From contig NZ_BAAAFZ010000080.1 in the NCBI RefSeq assembly GCF_039523795.1, forward strand, positions 1 through 35,683: a DNA stretch of 35,683 nt, given 5' to 3'. This DNA comes from Craurococcus roseus (GTDB taxonomy: Bacteria; Pseudomonadota; Alphaproteobacteria; Acetobacterales; Acetobacteraceae). The notes under the pieces were generated by a model. The model made no database searches. It had not been told where the DNA came from and saw nothing but the letters and a program-made list of their open reading frames with translations. Numbering within the stretch: position 1 is the stretch's first letter; every line of letters starts with the position of its first letter. Shown here piece by piece: positions 1-6,956 of the stretch. A program made the position numbers and the translations under genes.

Positions 1-191
1 CAACCGCCGCCGCGACGGCTGCCGCAACCGCCGCCGCCCCGGCGACGGCCGCCCCGAACACGCCCGCGCAGCAAGCGGCGCCGGCCGCCGCGCCGCCGGC
101 CAAGCCGGAGCGCCCGTCCAACAACCGCCAACGCAACTCCTCCGGGACGCGCGACCCGTCCCAGCAGTCCTCCGCCACGCATCCGCGGTGA
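1..191 (+). CDS. C-terminal tail of an unidentified Ala/Pro-rich protein (5' partial)
   Basis: An open frame enters from the left edge and ends at TGA 189-191. The visible 62 residues are almost entirely Ala, Thr and Pro, followed by a polar Asn/Arg/Ser-rich end, so this looks like a disordered tail rather than a folded domain. The stop overlaps the GTG start of the Nudix gene (GTGA, 188-191), which suggests translational coupling and one operon. The family cannot be identified because the folded part lies outside the window. The codon composition matches real genes nearby, but low-complexity GC-rich sequence can mimic this, so confidence is moderate. Confidence 0.55.
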   Translation, partial: TAAATAAATAAAPATAAPNTPAQQAAPAAAPPAKPERPSNNRQRNSSGTRDPSQQSSATHPR

Positions 192-619
192 GCGTCGGGC
201 GGGAATACCCGGACCGCCCCTGGGTGGGCATCGGCGTCGTCGCCTTCAGCGGCGAGCGGGTGCTGCTGGTGCAGCGGGGCAAGCCGCCCCGCCTGGGCCA
301 GTGGTCCCTGCCCGGCGGCGCCCAGCACCTGGGCGAGCGCGCCGAAGCCGCCGCCCGGCGCGAACTCGCGGAGGAAACCGGCATCGAGGTCGGCCCGCTC
401 GAACTGGCGGCGGTGGTGGACGCCGTGGTCCGCGACGAGGAGGGCCGCGTCCGCTTCCACTACACCATCGTCGACTACTGCGGCCGGCACTCCGCCGGCG
501 AGGCGCGGCCCGGCGACGACGTGTCCGCCCTCGCCTGGGCGCTCCCCGAGGAGCTGCCGACCTTCGACCTCACGCCGGACGTGCTGCGCGTGATCTCCCT
601 CGCCCGCGCCCGCGTCTGA
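188..619 (+). CDS. Nudix hydrolase
   Basis: This 143-residue protein is a small stand-alone Nudix hydrolase, a family that cleaves nucleoside diphosphates linked to another group (damaged nucleotides, NADH, ADP-ribose and similar). The complete Nudix box is present: G44, E50, then R58-E59-L60-x-E62-E63-x-G65-I66, with the glutamates that bind catalytic Mg2+. The preceding QRG and PLGQWSLPGG stretch is typical of the ADP-ribose/NADH pyrophosphatase or MutT-like subgroup, but the substrate cannot be read from sequence. The GTG start overlaps the upstream stop by four bases (GTGA), which supports this start and co-transcription with the upstream gene. Confidence 0.9.
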   Translation: MSVGREYPDRPWVGIGVVAFSGERVLLVQRGKPPRLGQWSLPGGAQHLGERAEAAARRELAEETGIEVGPLELAAVVDAVVRDEEGRVRFHYTIVDYCGRHSAGEARPGDDVSALAWALPEELPTFDLTPDVLRVISLARARV

Positions 620-698
620 CCGCCCGCCCGCCCGCCCGCTTGCCCTCCTCGCCCGCAGGCCACAGCCTCCGGGCGACGACGGTGAACAGCGACGCGCC

Positions 699-1700
699 AT
701 GGCCCGACGACGCGACATCCTCCTGGCCGCGGCCGGCCTGCCCGCCGCGGGCGCGGCGGCTTCGGCGAACGAACCGCCCGGCGGCGGCCGCCCGATCCGC
801 CTGGTGGTGCCCTTCCCGCCCGGCGGCGCGGTGGACATCCTCGGCCGGCTGCTCGCGGAGCGGCTCGGCCCGGCGCTGAACGCGACCGTCGTCGTGGAGA
901 ACCGCGCCGGCGCCGGCGGCAACATCGGCGCCGACGCGGTGGCCAAGGCCGCGCCGGACGGCGGCACGATCGGCCTGATCGGCGTGTCCACGCTCTGCGC
1001 CGCGCCTTCGCTCTACCGCACCCTGCCCTTCGACCCGCAGCGGGACCTCGCGCCCGTCACCGCCATCACCACCGGCGCGCTGCTCTGCGTGGTGAACGCG
1101 GACACGGCGCGGTTGAACGGCTGGACGGACTTCCCCGCCCTCGTCGCCTGGGCCAAGGCGAACCCGGACGCGGTGCGGATGGGCTCGTCGGGCACCGGCA
1201 CCACCAGCCACCTGACGATCGAGGCGGTGAACCGGGCCACCGGGGCGCGCATCACCCACGTGCCCTACCGGGGCGGCGGCCCGGCGATCAACGACCTCGT
1301 GGCCGGCACGATCGACATGATGTTCGACGTGATGCCGGCGCTGATGCCGCACGTGGAGGCGGGCCGGTTCAGGCCGCTCGCGGTCAGCAGCGCCGAGCGG
1401 CTGCCGATCCTGCCCGACGTGCCCGGCATGGCCGACCTCGGCGCGCTGGGATTGGGCGACATCGACATACAGACCTGGAACGCCGTGATGGCCGCGCGCG
1501 GCACGCCGGAGTCCACGGTGCGAACCCTTTTCGACGCCGTGCGTGCCGTGGCGGCGCAGCCGGAGTTCGTGGAGCGCCTGCGCCCGCTCGGCTACACCGT
1601 GCAGACCAGCGAAAGCCCGGCCGCCCTCGCCGCGCGCATCCGCGAGGAAACGCCGCGGTGGGAAAGCCTGGTCCGCGCTTCGGGGGCACGGCTGGACTAG
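699..1700 (+). CDS. Bug-family (tripartite tricarboxylate transporter) periplasmic binding protein
   Basis: This 333-residue exported protein belongs to the Bug/TctC family of solute-binding receptors, which hand organic anions to TctAB-type permeases. The N-terminus has positive charge (RRR), an Ala-rich hydrophobic segment and an Ala-x-Ala-like end near residue 25. It then shows the family signature PIRLVVPFPPGGAVD, the VVVENRAGAGGNIGAD loop and a central HVPYRGGGPAIND motif. Length is normal for the family. No TctA or TctB membrane gene is nearby, so it is an orphan receptor, as is common in this lineage. Substrate is unknown. The 79-base gap after the Nudix gene starts with a short CCCG run. 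Confidence 0.9.
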   Translation: MARRRDILLAAAGLPAAGAAASANEPPGGGRPIRLVVPFPPGGAVDILGRLLAERLGPALNATVVVENRAGAGGNIGADAVAKAAPDGGTIGLIGVSTLCAAPSLYRTLPFDPQRDLAPVTAITTGALLCVVNADTARLNGWTDFPALVAWAKANPDAVRMGSSGTGTTSHLTIEAVNRATGARITHVPYRGGGPAINDLVAGTIDMMFDVMPALMPHVEAGRFRPLAVSSAERLPILPDVPGMADLGALGLGDIDIQTWNAVMAARGTPESTVRTLFDAVRAVAAQPEFVERLRPLGYTVQTSESPAALAARIREETPRWESLVRASGARLD

Positions 1701-1798
1701 GCCGCTGTCGGCCTGCCCACGGTCAGGTCGACACTGGCCTACGGATTGCTCGGCTGGCGATTCACGCCCCGGGCGTTTCCGCTCGGGGCCATCGCGGT

Positions 1799-2095
1799 CT
1801 AGCCTCCGACGGCCGGACGCCGCCGGCGCCGCGCGGCGAGCAGGCCGTATAACAGGAGCAGCAGCGCCCCCAGGACGAACGGCACCAGCCAGGAGGGGCG
1901 CTCCAGCAGCGGCAGCGCCGCCTCGTCCCAGAGCGCGGGCGAGAGGTGGCGCTGGATGCCGGCCTGGGCGGTGTTCAGCAGCGCCGGGTCGTAGCGGAAC
2001 AGCGCCTCGCCGAGCGGCGCGCCCCAGCCGAAGGCGAAGCCCAGGGCCGCGCCGGCCGCCAGCAGCAGCAGCGCGGCGATCAGCAGGAAGGGCAA
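1799..2095 (-). CDS. Small two-helix membrane protein downstream of msrP
   Basis: The reading frame encodes two hydrophobic helices, one right after the start (ALPFLLIAALLLLAAG region) and one near the C-terminus (WLVPFVLGALLLLLYG), separated by about 40 soluble residues and ending in an Arg-rich tail. The start is uncertain. A TTG 17 bases beyond the msrP stop gives 98 residues and is used here; the other candidate is a GTG at 2197 inside msrP, which adds an unlikely Ser/Ala-rich leader. It follows msrP on the same strand and is probably co-transcribed. It is too short and has too few helices to be the usual six-helix heme partner MsrQ. Function not recognised. Confidence 0.55.
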   Translation of the reverse strand: MPFLLIAALLLLAAGAALGFAFGWGAPLGEALFRYDPALLNTAQAGIQRHLSPALWDEAALPLLERPSWLVPFVLGALLLLLYGLLAARRRRRPAVGG

Positions 2096-2111
2096 GGCGC
2101 CGGCGCCGCCG

Positions 2112-3050
2112 TCAGGCCCAGAGGCGCTCGCGTTGCAGGCCTTCGTAGAGGCCGGCGACGAACTCGCCGTAACCGTTGAAGAGCTGCGTCGGCACACGCT
2201 CGTCCGTGCCCAGCATCCGTTCGGTGGCCTGGCTCCAGCGCGGGTGCGGCACCGCCGGGTTCACGTTGGCCCAGAAGCCGTACTCCTGCGGCTGGATCTT
2301 CTCCCAGAAGCTCACCGGCTTCTGGTCGGTCAGCACGATGCGGACGATCGACTTGCCGGACTTGAAGCCGTACTTCCACGGGAAATGCATGCGCACCGGG
2401 CCGCCGTTCTGCGGCGGCAGCGGCTTGCCGTAGGCGCCGACCACCATGAAGGACAGCTCGTTCGCCGCCTCCGCGATCGTGCAGCCCTCGACGTAGGGCC
2501 ACGGGTACCAGCTTTGCCGCAGCCCCGGCATCACGGCGGGTACGGCGGCGGTCTCGAACCGGACGTACTTGGCCGAGCCGAGGGGGCCGGCGAGCTTCAG
2601 CAGCTCCGAAAGCTGGAAGCCGGTCCAGGGCACCACCATGGCCCAGGCCTCGACGCAGCGGTGGCGGTACACGCGCTCCTCGATAGGCAGCCGGCGCAAG
2701 AGGTCGTCCAGTCCGAACTCCGCCGGGCGCTCCACCATGCCCTCGACGCGGACCGTCCAGGGCCGCAGGGGTAGCTTCTGCGCCGCGGCCGAGATCGTCT
2801 TGTGGCTGCCGAACTCGTAATAGTTGTTGTAGGTCGTGGCCTCGCGCTCGGGCGTGATGGCGCGCTCCGCCTTGTAGCGGGGGTTCCGCATGGCCACGGG
2901 CAGCCCGGTGGCGCCAGCGCGGCTCGGGGGCAGGACGAGGCCGGTTCCGGCGAGTCCGGCCGCCAGGGCCGCGCGGCGGCCGAAGAAGGACGATTCGGGC
3001 GTCACCTCCCGCTCCGGGATCGTCCAACCAGGGTTTCTCCGGACTAGCAT
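2112..3050 (-). CDS. msrP: Protein-methionine-sulfoxide reductase catalytic subunit MsrP
   Basis: MsrP (YedY) is a periplasmic molybdopterin enzyme that reduces oxidised methionines in exported proteins. The 312-residue product has a twin-arginine export signal (FFGRRAALAAG, near residue 25) and the sulfite-oxidase-type molybdopterin fold. The Cys of the RHRCVEAWAMVVPW motif (C132) is the expected molybdenum ligand. Conserved blocks TYNNYYEFG and GGPVRMHFPWKYGFKSGKS are also visible. The ATG at 3050 is chosen over a TTG one codon upstream because a strong ribosome-binding site (GAGGAGGT) lies just before it. The normal electron donor MsrQ is not encoded next to it; a two-helix protein follows instead. 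Confidence 0.95.
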   Translation of the reverse strand: MLVRRNPGWTIPEREVTPESSFFGRRAALAAGLAGTGLVLPPSRAGATGLPVAMRNPRYKAERAITPEREATTYNNYYEFGSHKTISAAAQKLPLRPWTVRVEGMVERPAEFGLDDLLRRLPIEERVYRHRCVEAWAMVVPWTGFQLSELLKLAGPLGSAKYVRFETAAVPAVMPGLRQSWYPWPYVEGCTIAEAANELSFMVVGAYGKPLPPQNGGPVRMHFPWKYGFKSGKSIVRIVLTDQKPVSFWEKIQPQEYGFWANVNPAVPHPRWSQATERMLGTDERVPTQLFNGYGEFVAGLYEGLQRERLWA

Positions 3051-3072
3051 CAATCACCTCCTCGCGCCGCCC

Positions 3073-3102
3073 CTAGAAGGCCCGGACCCCCCGCCTTTTC
3101 AA
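3073..3102 (-). promoter_or_regulatory. Possible msrP promoter
   Basis: On the minus strand a TTGAAA element (3097-3102) lies 18 bases before TTCTAG (3073-3078), followed by the msrP ribosome-binding site and start at 3050. The -35 matches the sigma-70 consensus in five of six positions but the -10 is weak, so this is only a candidate. Confidence 0.3.
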
Positions 3103-3160
3103 GCTTTTGGGCATGGGGGCGGCGGTGCCCACGCCAGGAGTCGGTTTCATGCCGTGTGGC

Positions 3161-3190
3161 TTGACAACCATCGGTTACTCTCCCAATCAT
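3161..3190 (+). promoter_or_regulatory. Sigma-70-type promoter of the CtrA-like regulator gene
   Basis: A perfect -35 hexamer TTGACA (3161-3166) is followed after 18 bases by AATCAT (3185-3190, four of six consensus positions). The surrounding 100 bases are clearly AT-richer than the coding DNA around them. The element sits about 80 bases ahead of the regulator's start at 3271. Two GTTAC direct copies lie at 3174-3178 and 3201-3205 and could be part of an operator; that is speculation. Confidence 0.5.
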
Positions 3191-3270
3191 TCACGAAGTC
3201 GTTACCGCAGCTATGTCTTTGAACCGAAGCCGTTCTGTCTTCGAACCCCTATGCCGGAGTGCGCGCGCCT

Positions 3271-4056
3271 ATGCGGGTTTTGGTGCTCTCGCCCAACGCT
3301 GCCCCCGACCGACTGCTCTCCGGCCTGCGGGACGAGGGGCTGGTCTGCGACACGACGCGGGACTTCGAGGATCTCCCTTCGGCGCTCGCCCTCAGCGGGC
3401 CTTACGATCTGCTCGTCCTCGACCTCGCCTGCCTGGATCTGGCCGCGCACCGCGCCATCCGGGCGCTCCGGCGCTCCGGCAGCGCGCACCCGGTGCTCGT
3501 GGTCTGCGCCCGCGTCGACGCCAGCGACGAGGCCGCGGCGCTGCACTCCGGCGCCGACGACGTGCTGCGGCACCCGTTGAGCTTTCCCGTGCTGCACGCG
3601 CGCATCCAGGCGCTGGTGCGGCGCGCGAGCGGCTACGCCTCGGCCCGGCTCGTGTGCGGCAACGTCACCCTGGACCAGGAGCTGCACGCGGTGTTCGTGG
3701 ACGGCCGGCGCGTGCCGCTGACCGGGCGCGAGTACGACTTCCTCCAGGTGATGATGCTGCACAAGGGCGTGCTGCTGACCAAGGAGCGTTTCCTCAACGG
3801 CCTCTACGCCGATTCCGAAGAAACGCCCGACCTCAAGATCGTGGACGTCTTCGTGTGCAAGCTCCGCCGCAAGCTCGCGGCCTGCGGGGCGGCCGAGATG
3901 ATCCGCACCGTGTGGGGCCGCGGCCACGTGCTGTTCGACCCCTCCCCTGCCGCGGTGGCCGAAGCGCGCGCGGCGCACCGGCCGGAAGAGGCGCCGGCGG
4001 AGCCCGCGCCGCGCGGGTGGGAGCGGCGGGCGGAGGCGGTGCGGCTGAGCGCCTGA
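3271..4056 (+). CDS. CtrA-like winged-helix regulator with a degenerate receiver domain
   Basis: This 261-residue protein has a receiver-like domain (about 1-115), an OmpR/CtrA-type winged helix (about 120-225) and a Pro/Ala-rich tail. The DNA-binding half closely resembles CtrA, the alphaproteobacterial cell-cycle regulator (LTGREYDFLQVM, LLTKERFLNGLY, LKIVDVFVCKLRRKL, TVWGRGHVL). The receiver keeps the phosphoacceptor position D51. The CtrA acidic triad E7-D8-D9 is S7-P8-N9 here, and the conserved Ser/Thr and Lys of the switch are replaced by Cys and His. It is therefore probably not phosphorylated in the usual way. ATG 3271 is preferred to the GTG at 3259 because it aligns with the CtrA N-terminus (MRVL). 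No histidine kinase is adjacent. Confidence 0.88.
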   Translation: MRVLVLSPNAAPDRLLSGLRDEGLVCDTTRDFEDLPSALALSGPYDLLVLDLACLDLAAHRAIRALRRSGSAHPVLVVCARVDASDEAAALHSGADDVLRHPLSFPVLHARIQALVRRASGYASARLVCGNVTLDQELHAVFVDGRRVPLTGREYDFLQVMMLHKGVLLTKERFLNGLYADSEETPDLKIVDVFVCKLRRKLAACGAAEMIRTVWGRGHVLFDPSPAAVAEARAAHRPEEAPAEPAPRGWERRAEAVRLSA

Positions 4057-4135
4057 CACAACTCGGCCGGGATGCGCGTCGCCCGTTGCCGCACAATGCA
4101 CGGCAGACCGTAAAGCAGGCTTTGACTCTGCGCCG

Positions 4136-4879
4136 ATGACCTCTGCCGACCTCGTCAGGCGCCGACCGTTCGCAGGCGTGGCAATCGCCGCGCTCGGCGC
4201 CGCCGTGCTCCCCCGCGCCACGCGGGCGCAAGAGGCGCCGGCCGAGCAGGTGGTGGTGATCGACACCGGGCAGCGGGTCTGGCGGGTGCCCTACGGCTAC
4301 CTGTCCATCCGCCCGCCCGCCGAGGCGCTGCAGCCGGTCAACCACTGGCGCCAGTTCAGCTTCGCGTTCTGGATGCCGGACGGGCGGCCCACGCGCACGG
4401 CGGGCCACGACCTGGGCTGGCTGCGGCCCGGGGAGCCCGGCCGGGCGCCGCCGGGGCCCGACGAGTTCGTGGCGATCGGCACCAACGTGCGGGCCTGGGA
4501 CGAGCCCGGCGCGCCGCCGCGGCCGGGGCAGATGTTCGCCAACTCGCTCGCCGTGTTCGGCACCGGTAGGCACGACTACCGCGAGCGCTGGGGCCTGCTG
4601 GAGGCCACGCCGAAACCGGGCGAGCCGGGCCTACAGGACGGCTACCTCGCCGCGCGGCGGTACGGCGAGCCGCCCCACGACATGAGCGCCTATGTCTCGT
4701 GCCCCCGCCCGGGCCGCTTGGACAACAACGTCTGCGCCGGCTTCGTGTCGCTGTCGGGGCTGGAGGTGCTGTTCCACTTCCGGCTGCCTAAAGACCGCAT
4801 GGACCGGTTCCTCGATGCCGCGGACGCGGCGAGGCGGCTCCTGGCGAGCTGGGCAACCGACGACATCAGCAACAAGTAG
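4136..4879 (+). CDS. Uncharacterised exported protein
   Basis: This 247-residue protein starts with an RRR-plus-hydrophobic export signal (residues 8-31, ending in an Ala-Thr-Arg-Ala-Gln site), possibly twin-arginine. The mature part is rich in Trp, Pro and Gly, has two cysteines flanking a PRPGRLDNNV segment that could form a disulfide, and ends in a charged helix (LPKDRMDRFLDAADAARRLL). I do not recognise the family. It lies 79 bases after the CtrA-like gene on the same strand and could be co-transcribed. It ends 26 bases from the convergent dehydrogenase gene with no obvious terminator between. Confidence 0.75.
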   Translation: MTSADLVRRRPFAGVAIAALGAAVLPRATRAQEAPAEQVVVIDTGQRVWRVPYGYLSIRPPAEALQPVNHWRQFSFAFWMPDGRPTRTAGHDLGWLRPGEPGRAPPGPDEFVAIGTNVRAWDEPGAPPRPGQMFANSLAVFGTGRHDYRERWGLLEATPKPGEPGLQDGYLAARRYGEPPHDMSAYVSCPRPGRLDNNVCAGFVSLSGLEVLFHFRLPKDRMDRFLDAADAARRLLASWATDDISNK

Positions 4880-4905
4880 CCTCATCCAGCCTGGAGTGTC
4901 GGTCG

Positions 4906-5916
4906 TCACGCCAGCTTCTCGACCGAAACCTCGTGGACGGCCCGCCCCGTCTGTTCGAAGGCGGTGATGTTGGCCACTGTGGTGTCGGCGATCGCCGTCA
5001 GCGCCTCCGCGGTGAAGAACGCCTGGTGCCCGGTGACGAGCACGTTCGGGAAGGTGAGCAGGCGGGCGAAGACGTCGTCTTGCAGCACCTGGCCCGACAG
5101 GTCCTGGAAGAACAGGTCGCCCTCCTCCTCGTAAACGTCGAGGCCGAGGTGGCCGATGGCGCCCGACTTCAGCCCGTCGATCGCGGCCCGCGTGTCCACC
5201 AAACCGCCGCGGCTTGTGTTGACCAGCATGGCGCCGCGCTTCATCCGGCCGATGGTCGCGGCGTCGATCATGTGGCGCGTTTGCGGGGTGAGCGGGCAGT
5301 GCAGGGTCACGATGTCCGACTCGGCGAGCAGTTCCTTCAAGGGGACGTAGGCCACGCCCATCGCCGCGCAGGCCGGGTCCGGCGCCAGGTCGTGCGCCAG
5401 CACCCGGCAGCCGAAGCCTAGCATGATGCGGGCGACCGCGACGCCGATCCGCCCGGTGCCGACCACGCCCACGGCGCGGCCCTTCAGGTCGAATCCGAGC
5501 AGCCCTTCCAGGGCGAAGTTGCCCTCGCGCACGCGGGCGTAGGCGCGGTGGATGGCGCGGTTGAGGCTCAGGATCATCGCCACCGTGTGCTCGGCCACGG
5601 CGTCCGGCGAATAGGCCGGGACGCGCGCGACAGTGACGCCGAGCCGGCGCGCGGCGGCAAGGTCCACGTTGTTGAAGCCGGCCGAGCGCAGCGCGACGAG
5701 CCGGACGCCGATCCGAGTGAACTCCTCTAGAACGGCCTCGTCGGCCTGATCGTTGACGAAGGGGCACACCGCGGCGGCGCCCTTCGCCAGCACGGCGGTG
5801 GCGTGGGTCAGTCGGGCCTCGAAGTAGGTGAAACGGTGGCGGTTGCCGGCGGCCACGTTGGCGGCGTCCAGGAAGCGGCGGTCATAGGGCTTGGTGCTGA
5901 ACACGGCGACGTCCAT
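4906..5916 (-). CDS. ldhA: D-lactate dehydrogenase-like 2-hydroxyacid dehydrogenase
   Basis: This 336-residue enzyme is an NAD-dependent D-2-hydroxyacid dehydrogenase. The N-terminus MDVAVFSTKPYDRRF matches the LdhA subgroup (fermentative D-lactate dehydrogenase, pyruvate to D-lactate). The Rossmann glycine motif GVVGTGRIG is at 150-158, the catalytic Arg at R236 (NTSRGGLVD), the Glu in the VYEEEGDLFF segment near 264, and the catalytic His at H297 (VTGHQAFFT). ATG 5916 is chosen because it aligns with LdhA starts and follows a GGAGGAT ribosome-binding site; an in-frame ATG lies at 5931. Substrate is inferred from family resemblance. It is divergent from the lytic transglycosylase. Confidence 0.9.
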   Translation of the reverse strand: MDVAVFSTKPYDRRFLDAANVAAGNRHRFTYFEARLTHATAVLAKGAAAVCPFVNDQADEAVLEEFTRIGVRLVALRSAGFNNVDLAAARRLGVTVARVPAYSPDAVAEHTVAMILSLNRAIHRAYARVREGNFALEGLLGFDLKGRAVGVVGTGRIGVAVARIMLGFGCRVLAHDLAPDPACAAMGVAYVPLKELLAESDIVTLHCPLTPQTRHMIDAATIGRMKRGAMLVNTSRGGLVDTRAAIDGLKSGAIGHLGLDVYEEEGDLFFQDLSGQVLQDDVFARLLTFPNVLVTGHQAFFTAEALTAIADTTVANITAFEQTGRAVHEVSVEKLA

Positions 5917-5974
5917 GCGGAGATCCTCCATGCCAGGGCGCCGACCCGCGGCGCGGCGGGATCGCCGGCGCGGC

Positions 5975-5991
5975 TTGGCACGCCCGTTGCC
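5975..5991 (+). promoter_or_regulatory. Sigma-54 (RpoN) promoter upstream of the lytic transglycosylase
   Basis: The sequence TTGGCACGCCCGTTGC matches the sigma-54 -24/-12 consensus YTGGCACG-N4-TTGCW at every defined position except the last (C instead of A/T). GG (5977-5978) and GC (5989-5990) are separated by exactly ten bases. It points at the transglycosylase start at 6039, giving a predicted leader of roughly 35-40 bases. The location, just outside the divergent ldhA gene, is right for a promoter. Sigma-54 promoters need an enhancer-binding activator; I did not identify its site. Confidence 0.7.
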
Positions 5992-6038
5992 TCGGTGTGT
6001 CCCGCGGGGCGATCGCGCGTCCCGCGGGAAGGGTTCGT

Positions 6039-6950
6039 ATGCGCCAGCGCTCCGCTCGCCTGCTCCTGTCGCTCGTCCTGCTCGCGGCGTCCACCGCGGC
6101 GGCGCGGGCCGACGCCCGGTTCGCCGCCGGCGCCACGCCACCCCCGGGCGGCGAGCCGGGGCAGCTTTGCCGCGCCGCCGTCGCCGCCGTGGAGCGCGAG
6201 GCCGGGCTGCCACCCCGCCTCTTGGCGGCGATGGCGCGGGTGGAAACGGGGCGGCGCGACCCGGACACCGGCCGTTTCCATCCCTGGCCCTGGACGATCA
6301 ACGCCGAGGGGCGCGGCAGTTTCTTCCCCACCAAGGCGGCAGCGATTGCCGCCGTGCAGGCTTTGCAAGCGCAGGGCGTGCGGTCGATCGACGTCGGCTG
6401 CATGCAGATCAACCTGCGCCACCACGCGAAGGCCTTCGCCTCCTTGGAGGAGGCGTTCGATCCCCTCGCCAACGCCCGCTATGCGGCCCGCTTCCTGAGG
6501 GACCTGCAAGCGACCCGGGGCGACTGGATGCGGTCGGCGTCGCACTACCATTCCCAAACGCCGGAGCTGGCGGAGGCTTACCGCGCCCGGATCGCGGCCG
6601 CGCTAGAGGCGGAGCAGGCCGTGCCGCCGTCCGCCGGGCCGCCGCCGATGCTGGCGGCCGCGGCGCACGCCGCCGCACCGACGACTCCCCGCCCTCTTGC
6701 GGCCGCGCCGGTGCCGCCGCCGGCTTTCGCCGGCGCGGGCGGGGGATTCATGCTGTCCAACCGCGCGGAGCGCGCGGCGGTGCTGCCGGCCCCGGCAGGC
6801 GCGAACACGGGCGCGAACGGCGGCGGCGGGCGCGGCCTGGACGCGTACCGGAGCGTGCCGATACCGGTGGCCGGGCGCGGGCCGACGATGTTGGCGCCTG
6901 CCGCCACGGCGCGCGCGCCGGCCTCGACCGCCTTCGCTTGGTTGCGGTGA
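6039..6950 (+). CDS. Exported SLT-type lytic transglycosylase
   Basis: This 303-residue protein cleaves the glycan strands of peptidoglycan in the periplasm. It has a signal peptide (1-24), an SLT domain from about 40 to 190 with catalytic Glu at E69 (MARVETG), the conserved WPWTIN and SIDVGCMQINLRHH segments and an HYHSQTPE block, then a Pro/Ala/Gly-rich tail of about 100 residues that looks disordered. The start has a GGGAAGGG ribosome-binding site. A near-consensus sigma-54 promoter lies 50-65 bases upstream. In alphaproteobacteria that suggests a link to flagellum or envelope-spanning machinery assembly, but no flagellar gene is in the window. It ends six bases from the convergent binding-protein gene. 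Confidence 0.92.
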   Translation: MRQRSARLLLSLVLLAASTAAARADARFAAGATPPPGGEPGQLCRAAVAAVEREAGLPPRLLAAMARVETGRRDPDTGRFHPWPWTINAEGRGSFFPTKAAAIAAVQALQAQGVRSIDVGCMQINLRHHAKAFASLEEAFDPLANARYAARFLRDLQATRGDWMRSASHYHSQTPELAEAYRARIAAALEAEQAVPPSAGPPPMLAAAAHAAAPTTPRPLAAAPVPPPAFAGAGGGFMLSNRAERAAVLPAPAGANTGANGGGGRGLDAYRSVPIPVAGRGPTMLAPAATARAPASTAFAWLR

Positions 6951-6956
6951 GGCGGC

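Noticed and set aside
620..650. CCCG tetranucleotide repeat as a phase-variation tract
   Set aside because: Only about four units, outside any reading frame and not at a promoter spacing position.
1764..1776. Intrinsic terminator after the first Bug-family gene
   Set aside because: The palindrome ACGCCC-C-GGGCGT allows only a very short stem once a real loop is left, and the T-run is three bases.
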